DNA from: Methanospirillaceae archaeon
Lineage (GTDB): Archaea > Halobacteriota > Methanomicrobia > Methanomicrobiales > Methanospirillaceae
Length of the DNA stretch: 64,000 bases
Reading direction: 5' to 3'
Assembly: GCA_016926505.1 (NCBI GenBank)
Contig: JAFGOM010000083.1
Location: 1 to 64,000 of the forward strand
Shown: positions 26,352 through 36,143 of the stretch, piece after piece
How positions within the stretch are numbered: the first letter of the stretch is position 1
Layout: each line of letters opens with the position of its first letter
The notes under the pieces: generated by a model
The model's database searches: none
What the model was told of the DNA's origin: nothing
What the model saw: the letters and a program-made list of their open reading frames with translations, nothing else
Translations under genes and position numbers: made by a program

Positions 26352-29300
26352 TCAGGTCTCGTACGCAGCCAGGGTTCCCGGGCTGCTCATGTATAACCAG
26401 TATCCCCTGCCCGGGGTAAGCGTTTGTGAAGTTCCGGGATGAATAATCGTATCCTCGTACCGCTGAAGGGCAGAATCAAACCCGATACAGTAAACCCATT
26501 CATTATCAACAGACAGGAGAGCTATCCCTGCAGAGACCGGAGTTTTACCTGCATATCCGATAGACGTCCACCCGGTGGCAAGGGAACGCTGTGGTGGTAC
26601 CGAGACCGGATCTTTAAAAAAGACAAGCCCGATTGAATCTGATCTCGTTGAGTATACCCAGTATCCATAAAGAGGTTGTACAGGGGTCTCCTTTCTGATA
26701 ATTTCCCATCCTGCTCCCGGACAATACGTAAAGATGGAATGACCCCCGGCGTCAATGGAAGAAAAAATCGAACCGGTATTATATCCCTCTGCAAGGCGAA
26801 CCGGAGTCGAGATAAGGTTCCAACCCGGTGAGAGGTACAGGATGAGATCCGGTTCCGGTCCAAAGCCTACCGTGATATACTCTTTTTCAGTCCTGGTATC
26901 GCTTCCCTGTGCACCCCGGACCGTCAGTGAGACATCGTACCTGCCGTCAGTATGGTAGGTATGCGCCGGATCTTTCTCTGCAGATGTCTGCCCGTCACCG
27001 AAGGTCCAGTACCGGCTGGTTATCGCTCCGAGAGAACTGTCGGTAAACCTGACGGTAAGTGGAGAGATTCCGGTTCTTGGTTCAGCGTAAAATGCTGCAG
27101 TGACCGGTTTTGACGCCCCGCAGAGGGGGAGTTCATCTACAGCATTCTGTTCAAAGGAGTATGCTTCATCACAGAATCCGTCCCCGGTCGTATCGGTATG
27201 GGTCTGCGAAAAACCATTCCCGGCAGGAGTTGCCCAGTAATTACCCCCGATATAAGGACCTTCTATGATATTCGGGCCTGCCTGTTTCCCGGTATTCCAT
27301 CTGATCCGTTCACAGGTCTCTTTCTGCCAGGCGTTGTTATCATTCTCAAAGTAATTATCGTATATCAGGAGATCTGAACAGGTATCCAGAGCCATAGCAA
27401 AATTGGTATTTTCAGTCAGCCGGTTACGGGTAATTTTCTGATCACTGCAGTATCTGAGTCCTACTGCAGCATTGATCGTGGTATCTGATATGCTGTTATC
27501 AGTTATCTCTCCCAAACTGCACTGATCAAGAAGAATGGCGGTTGTATCTGATCCTGATATGGCATTTGAGAGTAATAAGAGGCGGTTTGCTTCATCTGCC
27601 CTGATACCGCAGTAATTCTCATAAATCTCGTTGTTTTTGATGGTGACATCGTCGGCCCCTATCACCGCTACACCGGCCTGGAAATTATCTTCATCATACG
27701 CTCCGGTCAGTGCCATATTCTCAATGGTTACTTTGTCAGATGTGATGGTAACCGGGTTGCCGCTCTTCTTTGCATCAATGACGGGAAGTCTGTCGGCGTC
27801 CGGTATCCCGGTAAGGGTGAGCGGCGTATTGATGGTAACCTTCTCTTCGTATCTTCCGTATCGCACATACACGGTAGAGCCCTTACCTGCAGCTTCGACA
27901 GCCGCCTGAATGGTAGCGTAATTGTCAGGAACGGTAAGGGAAGTCGTCGGTTCAACGATGATATAATCTGTCACCGTTGCCGTGTCCTGTCCGTATGCAT
28001 TCGTAACGGTCAGGGTAACTGAATACCTGCCGTTACTGTCATACTGGTGACGTGGGTTCTTCTCGGTAGATATCTTCGAGTCACCAAACTGCCATCTCCA
28101 GCTCACCGGGTTTCCCAGTGATGTGTCATAAAACTGCACGTTGAGCGGTGCCGCTCCTTTTCGGGGCTGGTCGGCCATAAATGAAGCAACCGGTTTCTGT
28201 TTTTGGATGGCATAGGCCTTGATACAGATGGTGCCATTGGGGACCGATGTGGTAAAATCAGTCCAGGTGGTTCCGTCAGGACTGACAAAGCTCTGTCCGG
28301 GAAGGGAACGGGCTTTACTTGAGTAGTTCTCCTTCGGGTACTCTACCGCAATCGGGTATCCGTATCCTTTTGTGTAATACCTGATAACGATAGAGAATTT
28401 CTGACCTTTTGAGACCACAACCGGGGTAGAGAGGGGAATGGTGTGGTACCCGGGAACAATAATCGTCTCGGAAACACTACTAACCGGCCCTTTCCCTGAT
28501 AATGGTCCGTTATCCGGTGAAAGATAGACCTGTATCGTGTAATCTGCCCTGACAAGGGGATTGTAAAAGCCGACGGCAGATATTGTCTCATCAGCGGTAG
28601 CAGTAAAGATATTAGCACCATACGCGGTGTCCGTCTCATACCCGTAACTGCCGACCCATCCGAAGGGATCGTAACTATAGATGGCATCATAGGTGTCTGA
28701 ATCCGATGCAGTAAACCCGGTTACCCGGGATCCGATACGGGCATCATAGTATGAGACGTAAAAAAATCCGTCTTCTCCAAAGCCGGTACCCCAGCTGTTG
28801 GCACAGATAAATGCACCATCTCCGGGTGCAGTAGTTGCAAATCTGGCTTTGCTATAGGTATCATCCCATCCGACAATCGTGACAGCATGATTGGAACCTG
28901 AGCTCTGTGGACAGTAATACGCTGCATTCTGCTGGTTGTAGTATGTTTCATCGAAATACAGGGTGGAGTAAAGAGCTCCGTATTCCTGAAGAGCCCACTT
29001 GATATCATCATTCCCGAGTGATTCTGTCCTTCCCGGAATCATCGGGACATCAAGAACATGCATGCTGACCGGGAGATCCGGAGGGGATTCGTGGGAATAC
29101 GGGTTATAGGGATCAAGATTCCCGTCGACCGGCCCGCTCCACCGTGTGAAGTACGCGGCCGCCATCAGATCGTTTCCCCCTTTTTTAAAATCAAAACCCT
29201 CTGCATTATAGACAGAGACCCCGTTTTTTAAATTATTCTCAGAAAATTTTTTGGCAATAGATGGAAGAAGAGAAGATTCAAGGGAGTATATACAGGAAAA

Positions 29301-29657
29301 ATCCCAGCAGCTTCCGGTCTGGCCCTGGTTCGGTACAGCAGGTGTTTTTCCCATCGTCCGCAGGTCATATACCGCAGGAAAACCTGCGGCAACTTCTCCC
29401 GGAAGTGCCTCGGTTATCTTGCACCTGTCAAGCATTGCCTGATGGAGGGGTGCTCCCCTCAACGGTCCACTGTCATAATCCGGGGTAGTCTGGGCAGAAG
29501 CGATCATGGACTCGATCAGCATCGGTTTTTCTTCTTTAAATTCCGGGTTGTCAGGTGCGAGTGATCCAGTCAGATCCGCAGTGCCCCATGCTGATAATAA
29601 GAGACATATAAGCAGTATCAGCAGAGAATACAGGTGGTAACGGGTAAATTTTCTCAT
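26352..29657 (-). CDS. Large exported papain-like (C1) cysteine peptidase with PKD and beta-helix domains
   Basis: 1101 residues with a signal peptide (hydrophobic 9-25). The peptidase domain shows the C1 catalytic set: QGQTGSCWDFS (Cys117, oxyanion Gln111), SNHAVTIVGW (His257) and CANSWGTGFGEDGF (Asn287). Next comes a lectin-like beta domain (about 320-470), a PKD domain (about 490-575, with SWRWQFGDSKIS), a NosD/pectate-lyase-like right-handed beta helix (about 575-850, starting TVPDNYATIQAAVEAA), a second PKD domain (about 855-935, with RYWTFGDGQTS), and a C-terminal module with LSPGWNLISTPV that is common in methanogen surface proteins. There is no clear C-terminal membrane anchor. Likely a cell-surface or secreted protease; substrate unknown. 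Confidence 0.88.
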   Translation of the reverse strand: MRKFTRYHLYSLLILLICLLLSAWGTADLTGSLAPDNPEFKEEKPMLIESMIASAQTTPDYDSGPLRGAPLHQAMLDRCKITEALPGEVAAGFPAVYDLRTMGKTPAVPNQGQTGSCWDFSCIYSLESSLLPSIAKKFSENNLKNGVSVYNAEGFDFKKGGNDLMAAAYFTRWSGPVDGNLDPYNPYSHESPPDLPVSMHVLDVPMIPGRTESLGNDDIKWALQEYGALYSTLYFDETYYNQQNAAYYCPQSSGSNHAVTIVGWDDTYSKARFATTAPGDGAFICANSWGTGFGEDGFFYVSYYDARIGSRVTGFTASDSDTYDAIYSYDPFGWVGSYGYETDTAYGANIFTATADETISAVGFYNPLVRADYTIQVYLSPDNGPLSGKGPVSSVSETIIVPGYHTIPLSTPVVVSKGQKFSIVIRYYTKGYGYPIAVEYPKENYSSKARSLPGQSFVSPDGTTWTDFTTSVPNGTICIKAYAIQKQKPVASFMADQPRKGAAPLNVQFYDTSLGNPVSWRWQFGDSKISTEKNPRHQYDSNGRYSVTLTVTNAYGQDTATVTDYIIVEPTTSLTVPDNYATIQAAVEAAGKGSTVYVRYGRYEEKVTINTPLTLTGIPDADRLPVIDAKKSGNPVTITSDKVTIENMALTGAYDEDNFQAGVAVIGADDVTIKNNEIYENYCGIRADEANRLLLLSNAISGSDTTAILLDQCSLGEITDNSISDTTINAAVGLRYCSDQKITRNRLTENTNFAMALDTCSDLLIYDNYFENDNNAWQKETCERIRWNTGKQAGPNIIEGPYIGGNYWATPAGNGFSQTHTDTTGDGFCDEAYSFEQNAVDELPLCGASKPVTAAFYAEPRTGISPLTVRFTDSSLGAITSRYWTFGDGQTSAEKDPAHTYHTDGRYDVSLTVRGAQGSDTRTEKEYITVGFGPEPDLILYLSPGWNLISTPVRLAEGYNTGSIFSSIDAGGHSIFTYCPGAGWEIIRKETPVQPLYGYWVYSTRSDSIGLVFFKDPVSVPPQRSLATGWTSIGYAGKTPVSAGIALLSVDNEWVYCIGFDSALQRYEDTIIHPGTSQTLTPGRGYWLYMSSPGTLAAYET

Positions 29658-29904
29658 ATCTCCTCACCAGGTTTCCTGGCATGTGTAAGAAATCAAATCA
29701 TTCTTTTTATTGCCATTATTCTGATATAATCTACTATTCATTTTTTAATAGATAAGGTTTACAGATTTTTGGATTTTTTCGGTTTTCCTGCAATCGGATA
29801 TGAAATATTGTATTTCCTGGGTTTTATACAACCGGATGGCAGGGATTTTTTGCGAAAAAAGCATCCGGTCAGGCAAAGCAGATGTTCTCTCTTTCTCTCT
29901 CCCA

Positions 29905-30855
29905 CTAAATCATTGCTGCAGCGGTTCTTCCCCCGACAGCAAGATGAAATACAACGGTGAGAAACCGGTCAAGAAGAGCAATCGCCATCCCGGTAGCAAC
30001 CGGAACCCCGAAAAGACTCAGCATAGCAGCATATCCCCCTTCAACCAGTCCCAGGCCTGCGATGGATACGGGAACAAGAGAGAGAGCACTGATGAGCGGC
30101 TGCACAACTATCAGTTCACCAAGAGGAACCGGATAACCGGTTGCAAAGCAGATAACCATAATCCGTGCGGCCTGCAGGACCCACGAGATGATTGTGAGGA
30201 GTATTCCTGTTCCCAGAAGGGTGGGAAGATGGTGAGTATGGGAAATTATCTCATCAAGGGATCTGACCAGATCATTGAGCCGTGCAGAACCAAGAAAGCC
30301 TGCAATGCGCACAACATGTTTTCGGTCTATAGACAGGAGTATAACAGGGGTTGCCAGAAGCAGGATAAGGATGAGAAGGACCGGAAACAGGGGTATGTCA
30401 CAGGCTTTCGAGATAAAGAGCAGACCGATTGAACCAAGAACGAATATGACGAGGATATCTAAGTACCTGTCAGCAAGAACCGAGATCATACCTGCCTGGA
30501 CCGGAACCTGATTGCGTATTGCCAGTGGACGGGATAATTCCCCGATCCGTGCAGGGGTGAGATCAGATACCAGCACTCCTGCTGCAAATGCCCGATAGGC
30601 AGTCTTCCAGGATATGGCATATCCCATCCGTCTGAGGATAAACCGCCAGCGGAACGAGAGGATAAGAAACGTAACGGCATACAGGAGAAGAGCAAAAACA
30701 AGGAATAACGGGTTTATTGATAGTATTACCGCCGCAACAGATGCAGGATCAACCGAGTACAGCAGAAAAATGAGAATAATAATTCCAAAAATAAAACGGG
30801 CAAGAAACCGAATTTTTTTTGTATGGGCAGTTAAAATATTTTTTATCATCCTCAT
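29905..30855 (-). CDS. UPF0104/lysylphosphatidylglycerol synthetase-type membrane protein (flippase-like)
   Basis: 316 residues with about eight membrane helices. The family signature is FRWRFILRRMGY followed by DLTPARIGELSRPLAIRN and the late EGGYAAMLSLFGVP. Members of this fold include the flippase domain of MprF and proteins near polyprenyl-glycan genes, which fits its position directly downstream of uppP on the same strand. The start is taken at the ATG at 30855 (MRMIKNILTAHTKK); an ATG at 30897 would overlap uppP by 26 nt and adds an unlikely segment. Confidence 0.82.
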   Translation of the reverse strand: MRMIKNILTAHTKKIRFLARFIFGIIILIFLLYSVDPASVAAVILSINPLFLVFALLLYAVTFLILSFRWRFILRRMGYAISWKTAYRAFAAGVLVSDLTPARIGELSRPLAIRNQVPVQAGMISVLADRYLDILVIFVLGSIGLLFISKACDIPLFPVLLILILLLATPVILLSIDRKHVVRIAGFLGSARLNDLVRSLDEIISHTHHLPTLLGTGILLTIISWVLQAARIMVICFATGYPVPLGELIVVQPLISALSLVPVSIAGLGLVEGGYAAMLSLFGVPVATGMAIALLDRFLTVVFHLAVGGRTAAAMI

Positions 30856-30871
30856 GCAAGACCACAGGATA

Positions 30872-31636
30872 TCAGAGAATACCGGCGAGGATCGCAAGAA
30901 TTCCGATAATAATACAGAAGAGTGAGAATTGAACCGATCGTGCTACCTTAAGGAGGATCTCCATGGCAAAGTACCCTACGATCGCTGCGGTAACGGCCAT
31001 AAAAAACCCGGTTTCATAACTGATCGGTGTCGTTCCCCAGTCAAGGATAATGACGCCGATAACCGGGGGAACACTTACCAGGAACGAGACCGTAAGGGCA
31101 ACATCTGATGAAAACCCCCGCATCAGGAGAGTAGAGATGGTTACTGCCGACCGGGAGATCCCGGGCAGCACAGAAAATCCCTGGATACAACCGAGCAGAG
31201 CCATGTCTCTGATTTTCATGGCAGAGATATCTTTAAACCCACTCCGTTTTGCCCTGAGCATGATACCGGTTATGATAAGCAGTACCCCGATGATGACGGT
31301 AACCGCGATACCGCTCTCAAACGTCTGCCGAAGGAGGAAGTAGAGGGGAACAGCGGTTATACCGGTGCAGATCGAGGTAACAAAAAGAATACGCAGCAGA
31401 CCAATGTCCCGAAGGGTAAGTATCTCAAACCAGGTATGTCTGAATACGATAAGCACTGCAATCATGGTTCCAAGGTGAAGAAAGATGGCATAACTGAGTG
31501 CATCGGATGCAGTAATCCCAAGCAGACCGGTTGCAAACATGATGGTCTGCCCTTCACTGGATATGGGAAGCCATTCGGTGATCCCCTGGATTACCCCGAG
31601 GATGATGGATTGTATTGTATTCATGTCTTTAGTCAT
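30872..31636 (-). CDS. uppP: UppP/BacA-family polyprenyl-diphosphate phosphatase
   Basis: Dephosphorylates undecaprenyl-type diphosphate to recycle the lipid carrier; in archaea the substrate is probably a dolichyl-type carrier used in glycosylation (inference). The 254-residue membrane protein has both active-site blocks: GVIQGITEWLPISSEGQ near the N-terminus (Glu pair and the Ser/His region) and LPGISRSAVTIST in the second half. An ATG at 31624 is an alternative start. TATA-like ACTATATT on the minus strand (near 31684-31691) lies at about the right distance for a short leader. Confidence 0.9.
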   Translation of the reverse strand: MTKDMNTIQSIILGVIQGITEWLPISSEGQTIMFATGLLGITASDALSYAIFLHLGTMIAVLIVFRHTWFEILTLRDIGLLRILFVTSICTGITAVPLYFLLRQTFESGIAVTVIIGVLLIITGIMLRAKRSGFKDISAMKIRDMALLGCIQGFSVLPGISRSAVTISTLLMRGFSSDVALTVSFLVSVPPVIGVIILDWGTTPISYETGFFMAVTAAIVGYFAMEILLKVARSVQFSLFCIIIGILAILAGIL

Positions 31637-31729
31637 GCACCCGCAGAAGGGATGAGTATTTGGGTTTTGTATCGTGATACCGGTAATATAGTTTGATTCG
31701 TTTCATTTCCTCTCTTTTTCTCTGCGATT

Positions 31730-33013
31730 TTAGTGTTTCTCCCACCTGAGCAGATGCATCACATCCCCGAGGGTCTTTCCCTCAGCTATCTCTTCTCTGA
31801 TACGACTCTCTGTCTTTTTCACTTCAATTGCACGCCTGGCTATCTCATAGGCATCTTTTTTTGGAATAACAACAACTCCGCTGTCGTCTGCAACGATCCA
31901 GTCACCGGTTCTGACCGTTCTGCCTCCACACAAAATCTCGGTCCCGATCTCACCCATCCCTTTTGGTTCACCTGCATTCGGAACGGTTGCCCTGACAAAA
32001 ACAGGATAGTTCAGAGATCGTATCTCGGTGACATCCCGTACTGCACCATCGATAATGACTCCTGCGATCTTTTTGTTGATGCAGCTGAGAACGGCAAGTT
32101 CGCCAAAAGGGGCCACATGAATACCCTGGTCGTTATTAATGACGAGAACATCTCCTTCTTCTGCGGTATCAATGGCTTCAACCGGTTTTGCCCAGTCCCC
32201 TGCGAAGGTCTGAACCGTGATTGCCGGACCTACTGCACGCGTTTTTTGATTAAGCGCCCAGATGCCTTTCATGGCTCCTTTCCTGTGCATGGCATCAGAA
32301 ACATGCGAGGATGTCACCTGTAAGAGCAGGGACAAAATATCCTCTTTTGGTGACGCGGTGACAGTGGGTGTTATCGAAGGATCATCGATTGCAGCCTTTA
32401 TCTGTCGTGTCAGACCCACAACATCAGCAGACCTGACAATTGATCCGCCTACGATAATCACGGACGATCCTGCCCGTACCGCCTCGGCAGCTAACGATAC
32501 ATCCAGTCCTCCTGCAACTGCTACCGGGATGGTAACTAAGCCACAGAGATCCCGCACCAGGGACAGGGGATCGATACCGGTCATCTGCTGGTCGATGCCG
32601 GTATGGGCATTGATGATATGAACTCCCATCTCCTGCAGTTGTACGGCACGGGAAAGAGGATCCTGAGTATTGATGAGATCTGCCATGATACGGGCCCCGT
32701 ACTTCTCTGCAGCCCGTACCGATTCACGGATCACTGCATCATCGGCATCACCGAGAACACAGACGATCGCTGCGCCTGCTTTTGCTGCCATCTCTACTTC
32801 GATAGTCCCGGTATCTGCAACTTTCATGTCAGCCACGATTGGATGGGAAGGGAACTGCTTTGCCAGTGCAGTTACTGCACGAATACCTTCACTCTTGATA
32901 AGCGGTGTTCCTGCCTCGATCCAGTCTGCTCCACCTGCAACCGCCAATTCTGCTATCCCGAGAGCCCGGTCCAGATCAACGAGATCAAGGGCGACCTGGA
33001 GTACTGGTTTCAT
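31730..33013 (-). CDS. Fused 3-hexulose-6-phosphate synthase and RraA-like domain
   Basis: A two-domain protein of 427 residues. Residues 1-210 are a hexulose-6-phosphate synthase of the orotidine decarboxylase superfamily: MKPVLQVALDLVDLDRAL, IEAGTPLIKSEG, VADMKVADTG (the metal and catalytic Asp-x-Lys-x2-Asp) and NAHTGIDQQM. Residues 230-427 are RraA/aldolase-like: SSHVSDAMHRKGAM, GVIIDGAVRDVTE and DWIVADDSGVVVIPK. HPS makes or splits hexulose 6-phosphate and provides ribose phosphate in archaea without transaldolase. The RraA-like half is often seen fused to HPS in methanogens but its reaction is not settled. The ATG at 33013 gives the family N-terminus; 33040 is the longer alternative. Confidence 0.9.
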   Translation of the reverse strand: MKPVLQVALDLVDLDRALGIAELAVAGGADWIEAGTPLIKSEGIRAVTALAKQFPSHPIVADMKVADTGTIEVEMAAKAGAAIVCVLGDADDAVIRESVRAAEKYGARIMADLINTQDPLSRAVQLQEMGVHIINAHTGIDQQMTGIDPLSLVRDLCGLVTIPVAVAGGLDVSLAAEAVRAGSSVIIVGGSIVRSADVVGLTRQIKAAIDDPSITPTVTASPKEDILSLLLQVTSSHVSDAMHRKGAMKGIWALNQKTRAVGPAITVQTFAGDWAKPVEAIDTAEEGDVLVINNDQGIHVAPFGELAVLSCINKKIAGVIIDGAVRDVTEIRSLNYPVFVRATVPNAGEPKGMGEIGTEILCGGRTVRTGDWIVADDSGVVVIPKKDAYEIARRAIEVKKTESRIREEIAEGKTLGDVMHLLRWEKH

Positions 33014-33181
33014 GCCTGTGTACTGGGTGGACGGTATCAATCAATCTTTTGTCTGGCAGTCTTTTTTTGCTCATATTCGTCTCATAAAAGAAGAGATCCA
33101 AAGGAAAGTTTATGAGAGAATATCACTCCATACCTTATCAAGGGATTTATAGATATTCCGGTGATTGCAGAGGTTGCAGTA

Positions 33182-35458
33182 ATGAATAATACAGACAGTA
33201 GTCTTTTGATTGGTATTGCCCTCCTTCTTTTCATCTTCCTGATACCGGTGGTATCAGGCCAGGTAGGCTCTTATACTGAACATTTTACGGCATCGGACCT
33301 GATGAATAAGACCCATTATACTCCTGATTCAGATACAGAAGAACTATTGCAGGAGGCAGCAACGCAACGTTCTGAACTGATACGAAACTCCACAGAAAAG
33401 GCAGTATCAGCGCTGGGAGACAAGAGTGAGGATAAGGGCAGTAAAAAAAAGTTTGACGCACTTTATGTTCCCGGTGAAGTCATTATCATGTACAAACCTG
33501 CAGCATCGGTAAGTTCGAGACAGATGGCATCGTATGCAGTCAGTGCGGTCCCTGATGCTGAAGTTGCACAGGATTTTTCCATAACCGGCCTCCCCGGCAT
33601 CGTCTCGGTAGAACTGGCTGAAGGGACGGATGTGGCTGAAGCCGTTGATACTTACTCCGAATCCCCGTATGTCGCCTATGCAGAGCCGAATTATATCATC
33701 TCCCTGTACCTTCCGACTGATCCAACCGAAGCACACGAGGAGGAGGGATCAGGAAATACCTCCCTTTCTGTCGCTGATATCCTTGCCTCGATGAACGATC
33801 CTCTCTTCCCCAACCTCTGGGGGCTGCATAATGACGGCAGTTTAGGTGGAACAGCCGATGCAGACATCGATGCTCCGGAAGCATGGGCACATACGACCGG
33901 GTCGTCTTCAGTGGTGGTGGCAGTCATTGATACCGGTATAGATTATACCCATCCTGATCTGGCAGCAAATATCTGGAGAAATCCTGGTGAGATCCCGGGT
34001 AACGGGATTGACGATGATAATAACGGGTATATTGACGATATAAACGGCTGGGATTTCGTTACCAATGATAATGATCCCATGGATGACCAGGGTCACGGAA
34101 CCCATTGTGCAGGCACCATTGCTGCAGTCGGCAACAATGGAATCGGGGTTGCAGGGGTAACGTGGAAGACGAAACTGATGCCTCTGAAATTTCTTGATGC
34201 AAACGGTCAGGGTGATACACTCGGAGCCCTGAATGCCATTAATTATGCACGAATGATGGGTGCAGATATCCTCTCCTGTTCCTGGGGGAGCACTGCACAG
34301 AGCCAGGCGATGTACGATACATTCTCTGAAGTTCCCGGGCTTATCGTCTGTGCCGCAGGAAACCAGGGATCAGATAATGACCAGATCGGCCATTACCCGT
34401 CAAACTTTGATCTCTCCTGGATAATTGCAGTGGCAGCAACCACAAAGACCGACAGCCTGGCAGGATTCTCAAACTATGGAAAGACTATGGTTGATGTCGC
34501 TGCTCCCGGAGACTCGATTGCCAGTTGCGGACCGGGTTCTAAATATGTGTATATGTCAGGTACATCCATGGCGACTCCGCATGTTTCCGGGCTCGCAGCA
34601 CTCCTCAAGGCAGTAAAACCTGGTTTGTCAGCGGTACAGATGAAAAATCTGATCATTCAGGGTGTGGATCCTCTCTCATCACTCTCTGCAAAGACCGTAT
34701 CCGGAGGAAGAATTAACGCATATAATAGTATACAGGCAGCCTCCGGAGGAAGCACCCCGGTGACAACAACCTATACGATTACGGCAACAGCCGGAAGTGG
34801 CGGTTCTGTTGCACCGGCAGGAGCAACACCGGTCACATCAGGAAAGGATCTGACGGTAACCATCACTCCCCGGAGTGGATATGCCATCGCAGGTCTGTTT
34901 ATTGACGGATATTCCGTTGCGGTTGCATCATCCTACACCTTTACGGCGGTATCAACCGATCATACCTTATCTGCGACGTTTTCCCCGGTACCGACATCGA
35001 CAACCATAACCGCAAGTGCTTCGGGAGGAGGAACGATCACTCCTTCAGGTCCGGTTTCTGTCTCAAACGGGGGAACACAGTCATTTCAGATAGCGCCTCT
35101 GGCCGGGTACCAGATACGGGATGTTCTTGTTGATAGTGTATCGGCAGGACCGGTGAGTTCGTATACATTCAGATCAGTCACCACTCCCCATACCATCAGT
35201 GCATTGTTTGAGATAATACCCGCAGGGACCGGTGTTGTTCCTCTCCCTGGTCAGCAGTTAAAACCGACCAGTCCGGATAATGATAACCTGTACCGGGATC
35301 TGAACGGGAACGGCAGAAAAGATTTCCAGGATGTTGTTCTCTATTTCACGTATCTCGAATGGATAGCTGCAAATGAACCGGTATCAGCATTTGATTATTC
35401 CGGAAACGGCAGAATAGACTTTACCGATGTTATCCAGCTCTTCCAGACAATCAGCTGA
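33182..35458 (+). CDS. Exported subtilisin-family (S8) serine protease with dockerin-like C-terminus
   Basis: 758 residues: signal peptide (LLIGIALLLFIFLIPVVSG), a fervidolysin-type prodomain (about 92-175, YVPGEVIIMYKP), and a catalytic domain with VAVIDTGIDYTHPDL (Asp250), GHGTHCAGTIA (His305), AAGNQGS (Asn394) and SGTSMATPHVSG (Ser462). The tail has two glycine-rich bacterial repeat modules (about 530-605 and 608-685; YTITATAGSGGSV and TITASASGGGTI), then DLNGNGRKDFQDVVLYF and DYSGNGRIDFTDVIQLF, two EF-hand-like loops forming a type I dockerin-like module. The frame opens 21 nt earlier; ATG 33182 starts the signal peptide. It is divergent from hps-rraA; a TATA-like TTTATAGATA lies near 33148-33157. 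Confidence 0.92.
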   Translation: MNNTDSSLLIGIALLLFIFLIPVVSGQVGSYTEHFTASDLMNKTHYTPDSDTEELLQEAATQRSELIRNSTEKAVSALGDKSEDKGSKKKFDALYVPGEVIIMYKPAASVSSRQMASYAVSAVPDAEVAQDFSITGLPGIVSVELAEGTDVAEAVDTYSESPYVAYAEPNYIISLYLPTDPTEAHEEEGSGNTSLSVADILASMNDPLFPNLWGLHNDGSLGGTADADIDAPEAWAHTTGSSSVVVAVIDTGIDYTHPDLAANIWRNPGEIPGNGIDDDNNGYIDDINGWDFVTNDNDPMDDQGHGTHCAGTIAAVGNNGIGVAGVTWKTKLMPLKFLDANGQGDTLGALNAINYARMMGADILSCSWGSTAQSQAMYDTFSEVPGLIVCAAGNQGSDNDQIGHYPSNFDLSWIIAVAATTKTDSLAGFSNYGKTMVDVAAPGDSIASCGPGSKYVYMSGTSMATPHVSGLAALLKAVKPGLSAVQMKNLIIQGVDPLSSLSAKTVSGGRINAYNSIQAASGGSTPVTTTYTITATAGSGGSVAPAGATPVTSGKDLTVTITPRSGYAIAGLFIDGYSVAVASSYTFTAVSTDHTLSATFSPVPTSTTITASASGGGTITPSGPVSVSNGGTQSFQIAPLAGYQIRDVLVDSVSAGPVSSYTFRSVTTPHTISALFEIIPAGTGVVPLPGQQLKPTSPDNDNLYRDLNGNGRKDFQDVVLYFTYLEWIAANEPVSAFDYSGNGRIDFTDVIQLFQTIS

Positions 35459-35532
35459 GATCATCCCGGTATCCATGATACCGGTATCGATTACCACAAG
35501 ACCTTTAAGAATGGCAGGATGAGAACTGAGTA

Positions 35533-36120
35533 ATGGAATTACGGTTCATACCTGCCCTCATCATCTTTATCTGTTGTATTATCGCTTCATCAGTCATCTT
35601 TTCTGTTTCTGCAGGAGAGGTTGCTGATATCAAAGACGAGAGCGATTTTCCTGACTCACGTTCCCTGTCAGGAGAACTTCCCTGGAGTGAGATCACGCTC
35701 TCTGATGCACGAACCGGCGAGGAGTTTACCTTAAATTCACTGGTAGAGAAGGGTCAGCCGGTCATCATGCACACCTTTGCCATCTGGTGTAGTGCCTGCT
35801 CGATGCAGCTTAAAGAGACTTCCCTCCTTGACAGGGAGAACGAAGGGCTGTATCCGGTCGTATGTGTGGATATCGATCCCAATGAAAAACCTGAGGATAT
35901 TCTTGCCCATGTAAAGAAGAATGATTTTTCCGGGTATTATGCCGCAGCTCCCCGGGAGTTTTCTGTTGGTCTTGCGCAGGATGCAGGGATTGATGTCCTT
36001 ATGCAGATCCCTCATACTTTTATCCTCTATAAAACCGATGCATACAAACTCCCGGCAGGGGTATACCCTGCAGCAGCCCTGTCAGATATCATCAACTCGA
36101 TCGTCGGGGATGAAATCTGA
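35533..36120 (+). CDS. TlpA-like exported thioredoxin-fold protein
   Basis: 195 residues with an N-terminal hydrophobic leader (FIPALIIFICCIIASSVIFSVSAG) and a thioredoxin/TlpA domain from about residue 50. The redox motif is AIWCSACSMQ (Cys86, Cys89) after VIMHTF, with a later IPHTFILY holding the cis-Pro region. It probably reduces or rearranges disulfides, or accepts electrons, outside the cytoplasm. It follows the subtilisin gene by 74 bp on the same strand, so it may serve exported enzymes (inference). A run of three T6 tracts follows the stop. Confidence 0.82.
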   Translation: MELRFIPALIIFICCIIASSVIFSVSAGEVADIKDESDFPDSRSLSGELPWSEITLSDARTGEEFTLNSLVEKGQPVIMHTFAIWCSACSMQLKETSLLDRENEGLYPVVCVDIDPNEKPEDILAHVKKNDFSGYYAAAPREFSVGLAQDAGIDVLMQIPHTFILYKTDAYKLPAGVYPAAALSDIINSIVGDEI

Positions 36121-36143
36121 TACCTCTTCCCGTAACTCGTCAT

